Positions 1-14,559 of a stretch of 64,000 bases of DNA are shown here, in pieces. The stretch comes from Eudromia elegans (Eukaryota > Chordata > Aves > Tinamiformes > Tinamidae). Numbering within the stretch: position 1 is the first letter of the stretch; every line of letters begins with the position of its first letter. The stretch covers positions 3,718,896 through 3,782,895 of the forward strand of contig PTEX01000060.1 of the NCBI GenBank assembly GCA_003342815.1, given 5' to 3'. The position numbers and the translations under genes were made by a program. The notes beneath the pieces are model-generated. The model worked only from the letters and a program-made list of their open reading frames with translations, did no database searches and was not told the DNA's origin.

Positions 1-3000
1 CCAGGTTACAGCCAACCCCACCAGCGAGCTACCAAAGCCATGGGGGAGCTCAAACTGGACGCAAGTCAAGTTCATCTTCTACCACATGCCAGCAACAGTA
101 AGGGCACCTTCTGTGCCCATGATCTGTCCATCAAGGACCACGTTTTCATTGCACCTAGGTAGAGCTGACGAGCTCTCACACAAGGATTGTGAGCATCTCC
201 ACTTGGGTTTCTTGCTGCCAGCAATCGTGAACCGTCCCCAAAAGCTGCAGCTGCTGGACAGTTTGTGGAAAACAAAGGGACTTGAAGAGTTTTTCCTACA
301 ACACCATGAAGATAAAAAGTCCTAGATACTATGAAATATGCTCTCCTTTTGCCATAGACTGCTATTCATGCCTATTTCTATGTCTCTTTTTGTCACTATT
401 AACAGGAAGAACTTTCATTTGACATTTTTTTTCGGGGGACAAGAATTAACTTTTACTTATATCATAGAAGACTGAAAACTCACACAACTCTAGGCCAGGC
501 CATGCTACAAAGTAAAATCAGAAATACGATCCTGCTGAAGTCAGGCAGAATTTTGCTTCTGCTAGGCCAAAATTTCATTCCAGAAATAATATAACAGAGC
601 TTAATACTGTGGGCTTCTCGCCCACAAAATCCTTTACAAAGATGCATAATTGTCTCTGAAACCCCTTGCAAAAGCGTGTTTCTTTCCCCTCACTCTAACA
701 TTTTAGTAATCAAGGATTTTGTTTCTATTTCCATGCTAGAGTCTCTGGTTCCCTGTTTGAAGATTTTGCTCCAATTCACAGCGCAGTAGCTCAGCCCTTA
801 CAACCATCCTAAGTCAGGGTAATGTTGCAGACTGCTACAAGGTGTACAAGCTAACCTTGCAAGAATTTCACTGCAGTCTCCAACAAACTGCCAATAAAGT
901 GAATTGAGATGACCAATAAATGTGAACTGAGAAAAGGAAAATATGTGTGTGGGCATGAATGCTCTTGCACAAATCTCACTAAAAATGTTCTTTTTTTTTT
1001 AATAAAAAATCTTGTATTCGCAAGTAAACATAAATATCACAATAATTTTCATTTTTATGGCTGGGATTTTTATGACTGCTCTTTAGCTAATAGGGACTCA
1101 GCCTCCTGGAAAATGATATGACAGGCTTAGTGCTAGAGCTCAAGACCAATTGTGTGGCTGCAGGCTTAAGTTTCAGAAAAGTCAGGCTCTGATTTACTAC
1201 TGCCCCCACCTTCCTGCAAGTGAGTCTTACTCTAGGCATTTTTCCAGATATGAGAGTATCTCCAGCGAAGTTTTCATTTGCCTGTCCCCAATACAGATTT
1301 GTCCAGCTGTCTGAAAGATGGATGGTCATCCCTTTGGGTAGCCTAACACCATGCTTACACTCAAGCCCCATCTCCCTGTTTGTCCGTGTCACATAAATAT
1401 TCAGCAACACTGAATAAAGGAAGGCAACTGACTTTCCAGGCAAGAAATTCAGGCAGGGAGAAGTGACTGACTCCTTAGGAGCTTTTCTCCTCTTTCCCCA
1501 GACAGTTCAGATGAAGCTGGCTAGGGTTAGTTGGCTCAACAGACTCAAGCCCTGTGCTCAGGAGAACCACCCAGGAGCTTCATTTTGCAGATCTGGGCTC
1601 TATCTCCCCGGTCAATCTTGCAGATTTACTTTATTTATTTCTTTGTTTACTCTATTTCTTTATTTTAGCTGGACTAAAAAACAGATCATTCATATTTCTC
1701 CTTTTCCAGGGAGCAGAACAGCCTAAGGCCACACATCGGTGGAGGATGCCAAGTGTGGTGGTTCATGCAAGGGGAGAGATTATGGCATTGCTCAGCTATG
1801 AAAGTCCTTGCAAACACAAGCCTCACCTGTTGCTATTACAGGAAAAAATCTAAGAAATCTTAGACAAACACAAGAGTAATTGCTTAGGTACAGTCCTTGC
1901 TGGAATCTGGCACACCAAATACAGGCGGAAAATCAAAGGATCTGCTGTCCTGCTGCATGTGACAGAAAGGAAAACCGGGCAAACAACATTGCTAAGATAA
2001 GCCCTGCTGCAAGGATAAAGAGCGATGCACAGACCAGCAGCATGAGAATGAGATTCAAAGCATGAAATTGGACAGGCCAGGTATATTTTTTGAGGCAAAG
2101 ATCCTCTCTTACTCTAGCTCCATTTCCACGCAAGAAATTGAGTCAATTAATATAAATATATCTATGGCTGAGTTCTTATTCTGATAGACTGCTTTCCAAA
2201 GCATTCCCAGCATCAGCACTAGCAGGCTTTGTAAGGACATGACGATGAATGAGATGAAAACTTTAAACAAATAAATGTATTTCCCCCAGCTCTGTGGAGC
2301 TCCGTCAGACCCGGCGTCTTGCTCTTTTGATTCTGCACCTTTCAGGCATCAGTCTGCACTTTGCTGGGCATAAAAAATGAGATGAAACATGAAGACTAAT
2401 TTGGGATATTAAAGATCTATTTCTTTCAAATAAAACAGAACCCATTACTGACATCTCCTAGAGGCTAGAGGAAAAGGACTAGAAAAATTAAAAGGCTGAA
2501 CATAATTAATGAATGCTCATTTAGAACTGGCTATTATACAACTTCTTGGAAGCTAAATTTACAGCTGTAGAGGGCAGGCTGCATGCAGAAATGGGCTCTG
2601 GAATGAACTCCATGTGCACTGTGTCAAGCTTGAGGGAAAAGACAGGGAACGGAGCTTACAGGGAGGTCCCTCCAAGCACGGAGGGATCACATCTGCCAAA
2701 AGCCCCTCCGAGCTGGAAGGTCAGCTGCACAAAGCATAACACGTTAAGGCACATGGGTTGATTCCAGTCGTGCCCATCTGCATACATTTATTCATCAGCT
2801 ACAGAGGAGTCTCTCCACATTTAAGCCCATATTAGTGAAATCACAGTCTTGCCCTGAAAATACAAGCAGACCACAGCTGGAAGCAAATGCAAATCCCAGG
2901 AAACAGAAAACAGAAAATAAGTGATTAATTATGAGAGAAAACATGACTAATGATTTTAAACTAAATAATATTTGCATATTTTAATTAGCAATGATAATGT

Positions 3001-5685
3001 TTATTTTACTTACACAGAAGTAAAGTTCCGGATACATAAATTCCAACCTACATATTTCAGTTGCCATAACAACTTGATACACTTATTCTCATGTCGTTTC
3101 TTATTACACCAGTGCTTTTTTTTAACAGACAGGAAAAAAAAAAAGAAAAAACCCTCAACTGCTTTTCTGCTATCATGGAATAATTTTTAATTATTCTTTT
3201 CTTTTTTAGCTTTTTAGGAAAGATGCATACTGTCCTTTCACTGCAAGAATGTCCAGAGCACTGCATGAGAATTGCACTATAAGTTGCAGGGCTGGTTTTT
3301 CCCTAAGGCTCAAGAATACACATAGCTATTCTGCTCAGGCAGTGATTCCTGCTAGTTAGCTGGTCCCTCTTAGGATATTAGTCAGGAATCAGGATACTAA
3401 AGGGAGAGCTAAATAATGAATCCCCCTCCCCACCTCATACCATTCGGTGCATTTTCTGCTGAAAACCAGTATCAAATTAAATGAGCACAAGGCTTTCTGA
3501 AAAGGGATATAGCTGTAGTTGGATTTTAGGTAACAGGGAGAGAAAGCTAGCAGCAGACATAAAAGAGCTGTAGGTAAATCACTGCAGTGCTCTCATACAC
3601 ACCTGTAATGAGTCAGGCTACATCTATTGCTAAACTCTTGGGCACTCCAAGGATTTGGCTCAAATATATATTTTTTTTTCATATCATACAGCCAAACTCC
3701 TTCTCCTCTCAAGCCAGTAGCATGGCATGACCAAGGCGTGCAGAATATCTGCTGCTGTCTGTTCACATTTCCCAGCTCTGCACTCCCACAAATAGACCCA
3801 TTCAATTAAATTGCCATTACATAATGTCTGAGGTTGCATTTCTAGCTAGCTTGCCTATAACGACCACAATGAGAGAGATTGTGCCAATTAATAACAATTA
3901 TATTATGGTGCAAGACGACAAACTGCTTTGCAACCATTGTCCCATACAGCTGGTATGGAGTGACCTCAGGTTAGAGATAACGGGGCACTTTAGAGTTTTG
4001 ATGGAAGAGAACTACTGCAATAGCTCTTGTGTCAAGTCCCACAGCTCTTTCCATGATCTGCCTTGGCCTTTGGGGGCAGCACTTCAATTAGCTTTGACTG
4101 TAATAGCCTCTACTTCAGTCAGGAGAGCTCTCACAGCTGCTTTTAGAGGACTGCCTTCCTCCTAGCACTCAGGAAGAGCAAGAGTATGCATGTGTGTCAC
4201 CACGCACAGGATCCAGCAAAACACTTGCATTAGATCATCCTATTCCTCATTTTAAAAGCAAATACATTATGTTAAAGCAAACATATTTATGGACATTTTA
4301 TATCTATACACATATATGGAAAAAATACACTTATATTGACCCAAAATAGGAGCAACATCCTACAGTGCTACGTACTGCAGGATAACTTTGTAGGAAATAT
4401 ACACAAATAAAAACATCATTCAAATGATGTGATTGCATTCAGATTTATCTCAAGATGCACTGCAGGTCTATGTCAAATGCAATAAGAGAATCCAGATCTT
4501 TGTGTCCCGTCTTCACCACTGGCCCATACAATCTCTTCCTATTTACAAATTCCTCCACAGAAAATCACAGAGAAGGAAAATACCCCCATTTCACACGAGC
4601 TTAACTGAAGCTCATTCTGTGTCTGCTTTTGCCAGAAATGGTGAATTTAAGTCAGTCTACTCAATAGCAGTAATAAAACCAGTCCAATTTTTAGAATAGG
4701 ACTGATGTGCCATAAAGCAATACTTAGGAAGACCAAAAGATTTTTACACTAATGCAAGGATATAAAGCCAGTATTAAAGGCAAGGGGAAAAAAAATCAAA
4801 ACCCTGGAGAATATCTTAATGACTTTTACTTCTCAAGATAGTTTTGCTTGCAGCATTCGAAACCTTAGTATAAAAGAATATTTGTTCAGGCCAGAGCCAC
4901 AGGGAGGAGATGTAAGAGGCAGGCTGCTTTGCCAAGTCACGGCTCTTGAGCTACCCAATCACATACACTTCTGCTGACATGCGAAAATACTTCAGCTAAA
5001 CAAAACCTTCGGCAAAATATAGTGCCATTTCTCTTCATTCAGCAACCTTCCTACAGAGCACTGCAAATTGCTTTGCATTCAGATATATAAAAGGAAAAGG
5101 ACTCAAAAGGTAAGTTAAGTGGAATGACTCAGGTTATTAAACTGCAGAATATGTCATCATTCTCCCTAAGTGTTGATAAACAGATGACTATGTAAAGTGA
5201 AAGGGAAAACAAACATTCCCTATATACTTTCCAGAAGGCTGGGGTTTCTTGGGACAACTGCTTTGTGGTAGCTGCAATGAGCTAAACATTGGGTAAGAAT
5301 CTTTCTTTGCCTAATGGTGAGATGTCATAAACCTGTGCTTGCACAGGAGGACTCAAAATATTTTTAACACTAGCCACTGATCAAAGTTATTACAAAATTA
5401 TGGACCATAGAGGGATTTCAGCTTCTGTGAGCATGGGGCTATAAAAGCATAGGAGTGGAAAGGACAGTAAATAAACATTCCTGGAAACTGCATTATGCGG
5501 AAAGGAGCAGATGTACCAGGCAGTGCCAATGGACAGATCATGGGGAGGAGGTCCCACAGTCCATGTATTTCTCCTGCCACACACACCACCCTATGCACAC
5601 TACACATGCCCTCTTTGGTTCCTATAGGGAACAGAAATCTATCACGTCTGCCAGTTAAAGCTGATATCCCTTTATTTGAGAAATA
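1..5685. other. Stretch without supported genes
   Basis: AT-rich intron-like sequence. The first 330 bases are somewhat richer in G+C but show no recognised protein. Open frames, including one of 118 codons on the minus strand (1087-1443) and one of 113 codons on the plus strand (3824-4165), show no family motif, no splice-site pattern and no codon regularity that I could see, and look like chance. No repeat family was recognised. Confidence 0.6.
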
Positions 5686-7494
5686 AAGGTGGGGAGTAGC
5701 CTTGGTTGCAGTGACCATGAAGAACTTTTTCAAATATATCAATGGCAAAAGGAAGATGAGGGAAAACGTGGATCTGTTGGTGAACAGAGTGGGTGCTCTG
5801 GCTACAGAAGACACAGAAAAAGCAGAGTTACTGAATGCCTTCTTTGTTTCAATATTTACCAAGGGCAGCCCCCTGGAATCTCAGACCCTAGAGACAAGAG
5901 GACTGGAGAAAGGAATACTTGCCCTGGGTAGAGAAAGATTGGGTCAGAGAGCACCTGAGGAAACTCGACACCCACAAATCCATGGGCCTCAATGGGATAC
6001 ACCCCAGAGTGCTGCGTGAGCTGGTGGATGTCATAGCTGAGCTGCTCTCCATCATCTTGGAAAGGTCCTGGAGAATGGAGGAGGTGCCAGAGGACTGGAA
6101 GAAAGGCAATGTCACCCCGGTCTTCAAAAAATGCAAGAAGAAGGACCCGAGCAACTACACGCCGGTGAGCCTGACCTCTGTCCCTGGAAAGGTGATGGAA
6201 CTGGCAGTTGTCTCCAAACATGTGGAAGACAAGAAGGTGCTCAGGAGCAGCCAGCATGGGTTCACCAAGGGGAGATCATGCTTGACTAACCTGATAGCCT
6301 TCTATGATAGGGTGACTAGATGGACAGATGAGGGCAGAGCGGTGGATGTGATCTATCTGGATTTCAGCAAGGCTTTTGACACCGTCCCTCACAGCATCCT
6401 CCTGGGCAAGCTCCAGAAGAGTGGGTGAGATGAGTGGACAGTGAGGTGGATTAGGAACTGGCTAAATGACAGGGCCCAGAGAGTAGTAATCAGTGGTGCC
6501 GAGTCCAGCTGGAGGCCTGTGGTTAGTGGTGTCCCCCAGGGGTCAGTCCTTGGTCCAGTCCTGTTCAATTTATTCATTAACGGCCTGGATGAAGGGATGG
6601 AGTGCTCCCTCAGCAAGTTTGCTGATGACACCAAACTGGGAGGAGTGACTGATAGCCCTGAGGGCTGCGCTGCCATCCAGAGGGACTTGGACAGACTGGA
6701 CAACTGGGCAGTGAGAAACCTTACGGAATTCAACAAGGGAATGTGCAGGGCCCTGCACCTGGGCAGGAATAACCCAGACACCCATACAGACTGGGGACCG
6801 ACCTCCTGGAGAGCAGCTCTGCAGAGAGGGACCTGGGCGTCATGGTGGACGACAAGTTGATCATGAAGCAGCAATGCCTTCATGGCCAAGAAGGTCAATG
6901 GGATGCCGGCTTGTATTAAGAAGAGCGTTGCCAGCAGGTTGAGGGAGGGGATCGCCCTCCTTTACTCAGCCCTGGTGAGGCCGCACCTCGAGTACTGTGT
7001 GCAGTTCTGGGCTCCCCGGTGCAGGAGGGATGTGGAGCTGCTAGAGAGAGTCCAGCGCAGGGCCACGAAGATGATTAAGGGCCTGGAACATCTGCCCTAT
7101 GAGCAAAGGCTGAGACAGCTGGGCCTCTTCAGCCTGGAGAAGGCTGAGAGGGGACTTGATCAGTGTCTCTAAGTACCTCAAGGCAGGGAGTGAGCAGACT
7201 GGGCCTGGCCTCTTTTCAGTGGTGGCCACTGATAGGACTAGAGCAAATGGGCACAAACTGAAGCATCAAAAGTTCCACAGAAACTTAAGGAAAATATTCT
7301 TGACAGAGAGACTGACAGAGCACTGTAACAGGCTGCCCAGAGAGGTGGTGGAGTCTCCCTCTCTGGAGATCTTCAAAACCCGCTTGGACACCACCCTGTG
7401 CCACGTGCTCTAGGAGACCCTGCGTGTGCAGGGGGGTTGGACTAGATGACCGCTAGAGGTCCCTTCCAACCTTAAGGATTCTGTGATTTTGTGG
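5686..7494 (+). mobile_element. CR1 LINE copy, 5' truncated and internally deleted
   Basis: A non-LTR retrotransposon of the CR1 clade on the plus strand. The 3' end is diagnostic: stop at 7411-7413, then a short 3' UTR with 'ggactagatgaccgctag' and 'aggtcccttccaacc', closing on ATTCTGTG-type octamers at 7478-7494. The 5' end begins inside the endonuclease domain (V-G-S-S-L-G-C-S-D-H-E at 5689-5721) and passes straight into the linker before the reverse transcriptase (FFKYINGKRK), so the end of the endonuclease and the sequence after it are missing at about 5717-5725. A full CR1 is roughly 4.5 kb; this copy keeps about 1.8 kb. Several frame breaks show that it is dead. Confidence 0.95.
5689..7413 (+). 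pseudogene. CR1 ORF2 remnant (endonuclease tail, reverse transcriptase, C-terminus)
   Basis: Readable parts in order: endonuclease C-terminus LGCSDHE (about 5701-5721); pre-RT linker FFKYINGKRK (frame starting 5702); RT N-terminal region DTHKSMGLNGIHPRVL (about 5970-6018); GNVTPVFKK (about 6105-6132); SSQHGFTKGRSCLTN (about 6245-6290); RT motif A YLDFSKAFDTVPH (about 6352-6391); [13 protein letters not shown] (about 6529-6570); catalytic motif C FADDTK (6618-6635); then the thumb and C-terminal region to [17 protein letters not shown]. Frame changes near 5717, 5920, 6778, 6880 and 7140 and a TGA at 6426-6428 interrupt it. Both catalytic aspartate regions are still recognisable, but the protein cannot be made. 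Confidence 0.95.
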
Positions 7495-10400
7495 AGTCCC
7501 TCATTCAGCACACACTGACACCAAGGTTCAGGTGATCAGAATGGCAGACTGGATCATGCAATAAATGCAGCCTCAGTTAAGACCGTTCTCTAGTTTTGCA
7601 ACACCTTACACTAAAGCTGTCTGCCACCTTATGCAGAGAGAAGTAAAGAAGCAGAGATAATGCAGGGAAATGATTTGGGATCTTTCTGGAGGAACAAACG
7701 GATTAGAGCAAGAAACTTCACCTCCATGAACTCCCATTAGCACGGATCTAAAAATCAACACCACAAATTCCAAATCTGGTTCTATGCAGAACTTTCATTA
7801 AAAAAAACGCTGTTCATGTCCACAACATACAGCTCTGCCTCTTCTTTACATCCTACTACATTATTACTACAGAAGTCAGCTTTGTATTTCACTAGTTTAT
7901 AACCAAAGCTGAAGTTAAAGCAAGATTGCTATTTTTCTGCAAAGTCATAGAACAACCGGGTTCATGACAGGTGCCCCGTACAAACCATGGTGAATTCTAA
8001 TACTACTCATTAGAAAACTATTTACAAAGTTATTAGCAAAAATGCAGTTTCTGCTATTAAGAAAATATCTGCAATTAGTGGTGTTATTGCGCAATTTGCA
8101 ACAGTACCCCCCGCATGTTTTCTTAACTATAGTTAACTGGGAATCTTCCTCCATACAATTGTGACTAACAACCTGGTCACAAATCACAAGGACAACTCAA
8201 GCCTTTGCCATCTTTTGTCAGGGCTGCAAAAAACATGGTTAAATCCAGCACAAAGTCTCTTGGTTTTTGAAGATCACTGCAATGCCATTCCCTCACTACT
8301 CAGGACAGGTAAGGATGCCCAATCAGCCTTCCCAATGCTCTGATAGCTCTCCACAGAACAGTGAAACAAAATAAAGATTTTTTTTGGTTCTTGTCCAGGG
8401 TACCAGAAAGATCTCCACAAATTTCAAGTGAAGGTCAATATATGACAATTGTAATTCTCAAAACAGAATTGCCCACCGTAAGCGTAAAGCTATGCATGAG
8501 CAAAGCATATTTTATGAAAAAAAAAGAAAAAGTAAAGAAGTCAATCAAGAAATAAAGTGATCGGAATTAAGAAACAGCATTAAAAAATACACCCATAAGT
8601 GCAGAAGATGGATTGTGTCAGGCAATCATGTACTCAGCATCTTGAATACTGAACATTCTGCTTATAGGTTTGCTGCTGACCTAGCAAAGATACATTTGGG
8701 TACCCTGGGAGCATTTAATGTCAAAAAGTACAGGATATCTCAAAAAAAAGAATTCTGATTATGTAAGTAGAGGCATATGTCTTTCAAGAGTCTTCCTACT
8801 CCTTAGGAAGAGGCAAAGTTATGAACAAGAAATTATTTTGCTAACAGATGTTGTTATTTTGTAGCCTGAAAAAATAAAATTTTATTCCAGATAATTTAAA
8901 TTTGTTGGTTTTGTTCTAACAACTAAAAATAGCTGTATCACCTTCAATATGAAAGCTTTAGATTCCCTATTTAAAAAACATTTCAATTTGAAAGGGAAAT
9001 ATTTTTAAATTTTCCATTTTGGGTGGGGGTTCAGGTTTAAGAATTTCCTAAAAGCAATTCAAGAGAATTTCATTTTCAGTTTTGTGTCTTTCAGTCCATC
9101 TAATTGCATTTAGCAAATACTAAAAGACATAGATCAAATTGTTAATATAGTTCTTATTTTAGTACTTCATTAAAACAGTAAAAGCCTAGTAGTTATCATT
9201 ATTGCTTCCACCAGACTTCCAGTTTCAACAGCCCTTTTCCAAGACAGTGGATTTCAGATCCATTACATATTTTTACTCTTGAATTATTATTATTGTTAAC
9301 CTTTTTTAATCTACAGCTGTTTGTCTCTTCTCAGAAAGCTTTTAAGGCAGACACCTGCACTACATGAAAGTGCTGGATTATTAAAAAATTGCAGTAACAG
9401 GGCACAGCATTTCAGAAAATTAGGTAGGATTCCCAGAAGTGGAAAGCCCCAGAAACTTTAGTGAATTTGGTTTGTCCTTTTATGAAAGAAACTCTATTTA
9501 GCTGTGACAATGGACCACACAACGCCAAGAGGGTTATAACTAGGCTGACACCTTGGTAGGAAAGCAGAAGGAAGCATATTTTATAAGCCGAGCAGGGACT
9601 GGCATGCAAAAAATCATTCACATTCACAGAAAGTCATTAGCGGGTACAGCATTTTTCCCCCATCAGCACTCTGTAGGGCTACGTGGGCTGATGAAAGCAG
9701 GAGTTTCAACTAACCTGAAATTCTTATCTCATGTTCTAAAAAACCGAAAACTTGAGTTTCAGAACTCATCTGTCTGACCTGTTTTCTCAGTTTTGGGTGA
9801 AGAAGCAGTAACACTTGCTTATACATAGATGAGGGTGCAGAGACCCAGGCCCCGATAAGCTCTCCTTTGTACTAGCATGTAGATGCTCTGTTCCACCAAA
9901 ATTACAGTTTCAGTGCAAGGCAATAGAATCTGGGTGAACACGAGCAAACAGTGAGACAATATTGTTCAGCAGCAGGAGAATAATCATATAAGGAATGACT
10001 GTAGTTGCCATGGTTGCCATCATTGCAACCTCTTTTCTTTTGGGGCAGAGGAGATTTTTTAAGATTAAGTTTTTGTGAAGAGCTCCTATGCACTAGAGAC
10101 GGCAATACCAGGAATGTTCTTCATGAAAATATAATGATGAGCTGATGAAGAAGAGTTTGGAAGTCAATAGCTAGAGAAGTACAAGAGAAAACATGTAGAG
10201 TAGAGACATACCATGATAAACTTTAAGAGTAGGATGAATGTGTTAGATAAATCCAGAAAGTGATCCAGAAGACCGTATGGATAAACGGATTGAGACTACA
10301 TAGCAGAAAGAAATTTGTTTGCAAGGGCTCTTCTCAGCAAGAAGAACAGTTAGGAGTGAAATCTATCCCTTTATAGAGCATGGAAGACTAGTCAAATGCT

Positions 10401-13400
10401 TTATTCATGATCCATCTAAATCATAAAATGGAAAAGAAGTAGGAGTTGGTCTCAACTTTGTCCTCTAAACTGGGGTGAATTTCACTGTAAAGTGTTAAAG
10501 GATGTAAGTAATACAAAGGATAGGTAAAACAGAATCGAATGTATAAAATATACAAGCTGAAAATGCATAAAATCCTGATGTTCAAGTCATGTCATTTGTA
10601 ACTGTATCCTCATTTCAAAGTGTGGAGAAAAATGAGATTTTCAAGTTGACAGTTTTTCTTAATTTTCCAGGTTGTTACCTCTGGGATTGTGGCTACTATT
10701 TGTTAAAACCCACAAGTACCTATCGCAGTTTGTAAAATAAATAATCAAAGCTGGAAAGATATTTTTCCCTACACATATATATTTCATCTACTGAGCAGAT
10801 GTATGCACCTATCCAAGAAATCACTCCCAGGGCGATCTTTATATGATCCAGAAGTCTTGGGGTGATAGCTTTATTCTTCGGAATTATTTAAGAAGTATTT
10901 TAATAAAGAAATACTGATAGACTGCAGCACACAATAGGCTCTTAAACTTCTCTATGGAGACTCATGCCTGTCCTTTGCACATGAAGGGCAGTGAATTCTC
11001 TTGCCTAGTTGCTCAGCCTAGTGGATGATCAGAGTTAATAAATCTATAAGTAAAACAAATAGCTCTGAAATATTTTAAAGGTAAACTTAGCTAGATTCAC
11101 TCCTGAATAACAAATCTGTAGAATTCTTACAGTTTTACAGTGTGTATTTTTAAGAATTGACGTATTTGATTTTGCAGGTGGTTAAAATATAATTTCTCAG
11201 AATCTTATTAGAAACAATGAATTAAATCCCACATAAGCTGGAGGAACTGCTAAGGTGTATCAGAAGCCTTTTGGGACATTCTAATATTTTTAGATATGTG
11301 ATTTTTTTTTTCCTCAGCAGATTACTCTGCTGGAAACAGAGTAACAGCCCTTGTTAACACATAGTATGTTTTGGAAAAATAACCACTGTTTTCAAATTGC
11401 AAGAGTCCTTTGTCAGTGACATTTCCATACTACATTCTACTGATAAGTCTATAAGTTTATTACTCTCTTATTTTTGACCTTGGTACACAGCAGTGGAATT
11501 TACTCAACAGCCTGACCATAAAGCTTATCGCAATGGAGATCCATTGCTTAATTAAAAGTGTGGCTAATTTTGTATGCTTGTTAATATTCAGGCATATTTT
11601 CATTTGGGAAAATTATTGTTTCTGGTCCCTAGCAGCTGTTCTGATCTGTTCCCAATCCTTTGCAAATGTAAAAACAAATCCCAGATCACAAAACTGCTGA
11701 GAGGTTGTTTGATAGGCATATTATGTAAGTGTGAAAAAAAAAAAAATCAAACAAACATGCTGTGGTAGATGTGACTCCTTCACAACTGCTGATTTGGCTT
11801 AGTGTCTTCAATACAAAATCCCAGTTGTGCTGTCCACCCCACCAATGTAGATTAAAAAATAATTTAAAATTACACTAAATAAAATTTGCCAATAATATTT
11901 CTCAGTGAGTCCTGTAAACTCTTACACAAGGCACACCAGCACAAGTCGTGATGATGAACTGGAAGTGAGACGCAACAAATGACAAAGCTTTGAACGTGAC
12001 CACCTCAAAGACTACACAGACAAGTAGAGAGCAGAAGTAGAATGAGGTCTGTCTACAAGACTCAGGCAAGGTGATAGGGAATGTCTATTTCGAGCGACAT
12101 GACACGCACATCACCCTGCTCTCAAAATTATGCCCTCACCAGAAAATTCTGCTTCTGTCAAAATTTTATGGAGAATGCTGCATTCAAGAGTGTCCAGTAC
12201 AACTTCTTGCTTTAAAATGGAAACATTGGCCTGACCACACTGAAACACACTCAGAAGCAACTCTAAAGTGACATTTAACAGACATGCTGGCACTCAAGTT
12301 AATGACAAGATACAGAACAAATTAAAAAAATATAAATAGACACCCAGCATGGGAACCGAGTATGGGGAAGATTTAGCTGAAGATAGTCATAAATAAGGTT
12401 TTAACAACACAATAACTTAATCCATTTCTAAACAGATGTATAAAATTATGTCTGAAAGTAAAACATACCTTTTTATTCATGTACGGAAAATAAAACTATC
12501 AAAATAAACAAAATGCCATGAAGCCAGACTTCAACATCCTTTTAAAATAATATTTAGCTAAGGTTGCTACACACTCTTGAGTGCAAAAGGAACACAATTG
12601 TAATGAAATGAAATGTAATGTAATGAAATCAGAAACAACATCACCTATCCTATAGGTGACTATATCCCCTTACAAAATATGCTGCCTTCTCAGAAAAGAA
12701 TTTAGTGCCAAATAGAATTACAAGTGAATTGGCTCTGATACAAAGTCAACCCACAGACACAAGCTGCATTTGATCTGAAAAATGTAGGAGCTGAATCTAG
12801 TCAAGAAACAGACAGATGAAACTGAATATTTTGAACCTTTCTAATGAAACATTATGGCTGTTCATACTTAATGACTCTTGTGATTTAAGTATAATCACTT
12901 CAACAGAATGAGATCAGCTCAAAGTAAAACGAGACTTACAAATTAAAGCTGTACCTGGATAGAAACAAAGAAAACAAACAGAAATCCAGATAAGCAACTG
13001 AATTTTTATGTGTACATATAGAAGTGTCTTGCAGGCCCAAGTTGTTTAGACAAGCTGCTAGTGTGAAGCATTAATAGTTTGATAGTTGCTCCAAGGTCAA
13101 AGAATTTTTAAGTAAGGGTTTTACTGCAGGAACTTTTAACAAGCAGGCATTAAACTAAGGACAGAGAAATAATTTCAGTATTTATAATAGCTGGGTACAA
13201 GTATAGCAGGCATTCCTGAAGCAGACAGGAATAGGAGGATTCATTTTGTATGCTTCAATTGGCTATTTTTGCTAAGCGAGTCTTTAAACCTATGAAATGC
13301 ATGGAACAACAAGAATTAAATGAACTCCAAGATCTTTGTGGGCCATCTCAGGGCAAAAATGATACCCCTTTGTGCTGAATGTAGCTTGTGTGTGTGAGAT

Positions 13401-14559
13401 TGCTGTGTGATGACCAAGGCTGCACAGTGAATGCAAATGATTGCAGCTCAATATGCACTGCACTAGATGCCCTATACGTTAACAGTCTTGTCATGCTATG
13501 ATACAGGGACAAGCAAGCCTCCATCTACAAGATTTATATGTAAGACTGACAGAAGGGTGTTCTTTTTATTCACCTCAATTTTCTATCTGAATAAAGGTCA
13601 GAACACTGCTAACCAGAAATAAGTAGCCCTGGAGACCAAACTAATGAAAACAGAGGTTAAAACAAGGGTAAATTTATGTCTTTTAATGAGTGTCTGAAGC
13701 TGAGCACAAGCTTGTAGCTTCAAGCAATATAACAATAGTCATAGCTAAAGAGCAATTCAGTTTCTGTTTGACCAGATGGATACCTCTGTTTTTTATGTTT
13801 TTCCTTATTGTATTTTCTAAGCATCTCACAATGTTAATTATATTTATCCACACAGCATTTAAGTGCAAGGCATCCTTTATCTAGTGATTTTTTAGTGCAA
13901 TGCAGGGAGCCCTGGGAGGGAGAGCCTTTTCTCTAAGCAGTGACCCATCTGCTGAGGCCAAGAGCCAGGCTCAGACCTGCACACCCACTCTCGGACTCCA
14001 TTTAACTGCTAGTCTCAGCTATACAGTTGCAAAACTTTGACAAAAGAGATGGAGAGTTCCCCTCCTCCAGCAATATCTTTAACTGGGTAGGGTTAGAACA
14101 GTCTCCTGAGTAGCGGAAAATCTGAATTTAAACCACCCAAGCTGAATCTGTATCTTTCATTTCCTAGGAGTGAGAAGAAAAACGTCTCTTTTCTCCAACA
14201 GGGACGATTTAGGAGCCCTAATTTCAAGAAAGCGCTTCAAGCTGTGAGTGCTGGTTTTACGTTCCTTGGTCCAAGAAAGTAATGAAGCTCTTTGGCAGAA
14301 GCCAGGCTATAAACAAATCCTTTCTTCACGATTTTCCATCAGCAGATTGGGCACATCCCCAGTCAGCATGTGAGCTGTGGTGAATGCTTTGCTGAATGTT
14401 TATAAAATAAGGTAATACTGAGTTTCCCAGCACTGAATGCTTTCTCTGCTTCTCATCCAAAGAAATTCTGATTAGACTTGCAAAACATCTGAAATGCCCA
14501 TTATACATACTTGTCCTTTTTCCTGGGCATCTGCTCTTGGTCTCTGTTGGATACTAGGT
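7495..14559. other. Stretch without supported genes
   Basis: AT-rich intron-like sequence. Small open frames at 7945-8187, 8361-8555, 9902-10105, 12111-12293 and 13683-13868 carry no recognisable family motif. A short AATGA/AATGT tandem run lies at about 12601-12630. No retroelement end, tRNA or exon signature was recognised. Confidence 0.6.
12601..12630. repeat. Short AATGA/AATGT pentanucleotide tract
   Basis: About six units alternating between AATGA and AATGT. It is too short and imperfect to say more than that it is a local simple repeat. Confidence 0.6.

Noticed and set aside
5398-5862. 154-codon minus-strand frame overlapping the start of the CR1 copy
   Set aside because: Part of it is the antisense of CR1 and the rest has no family or splice pattern.
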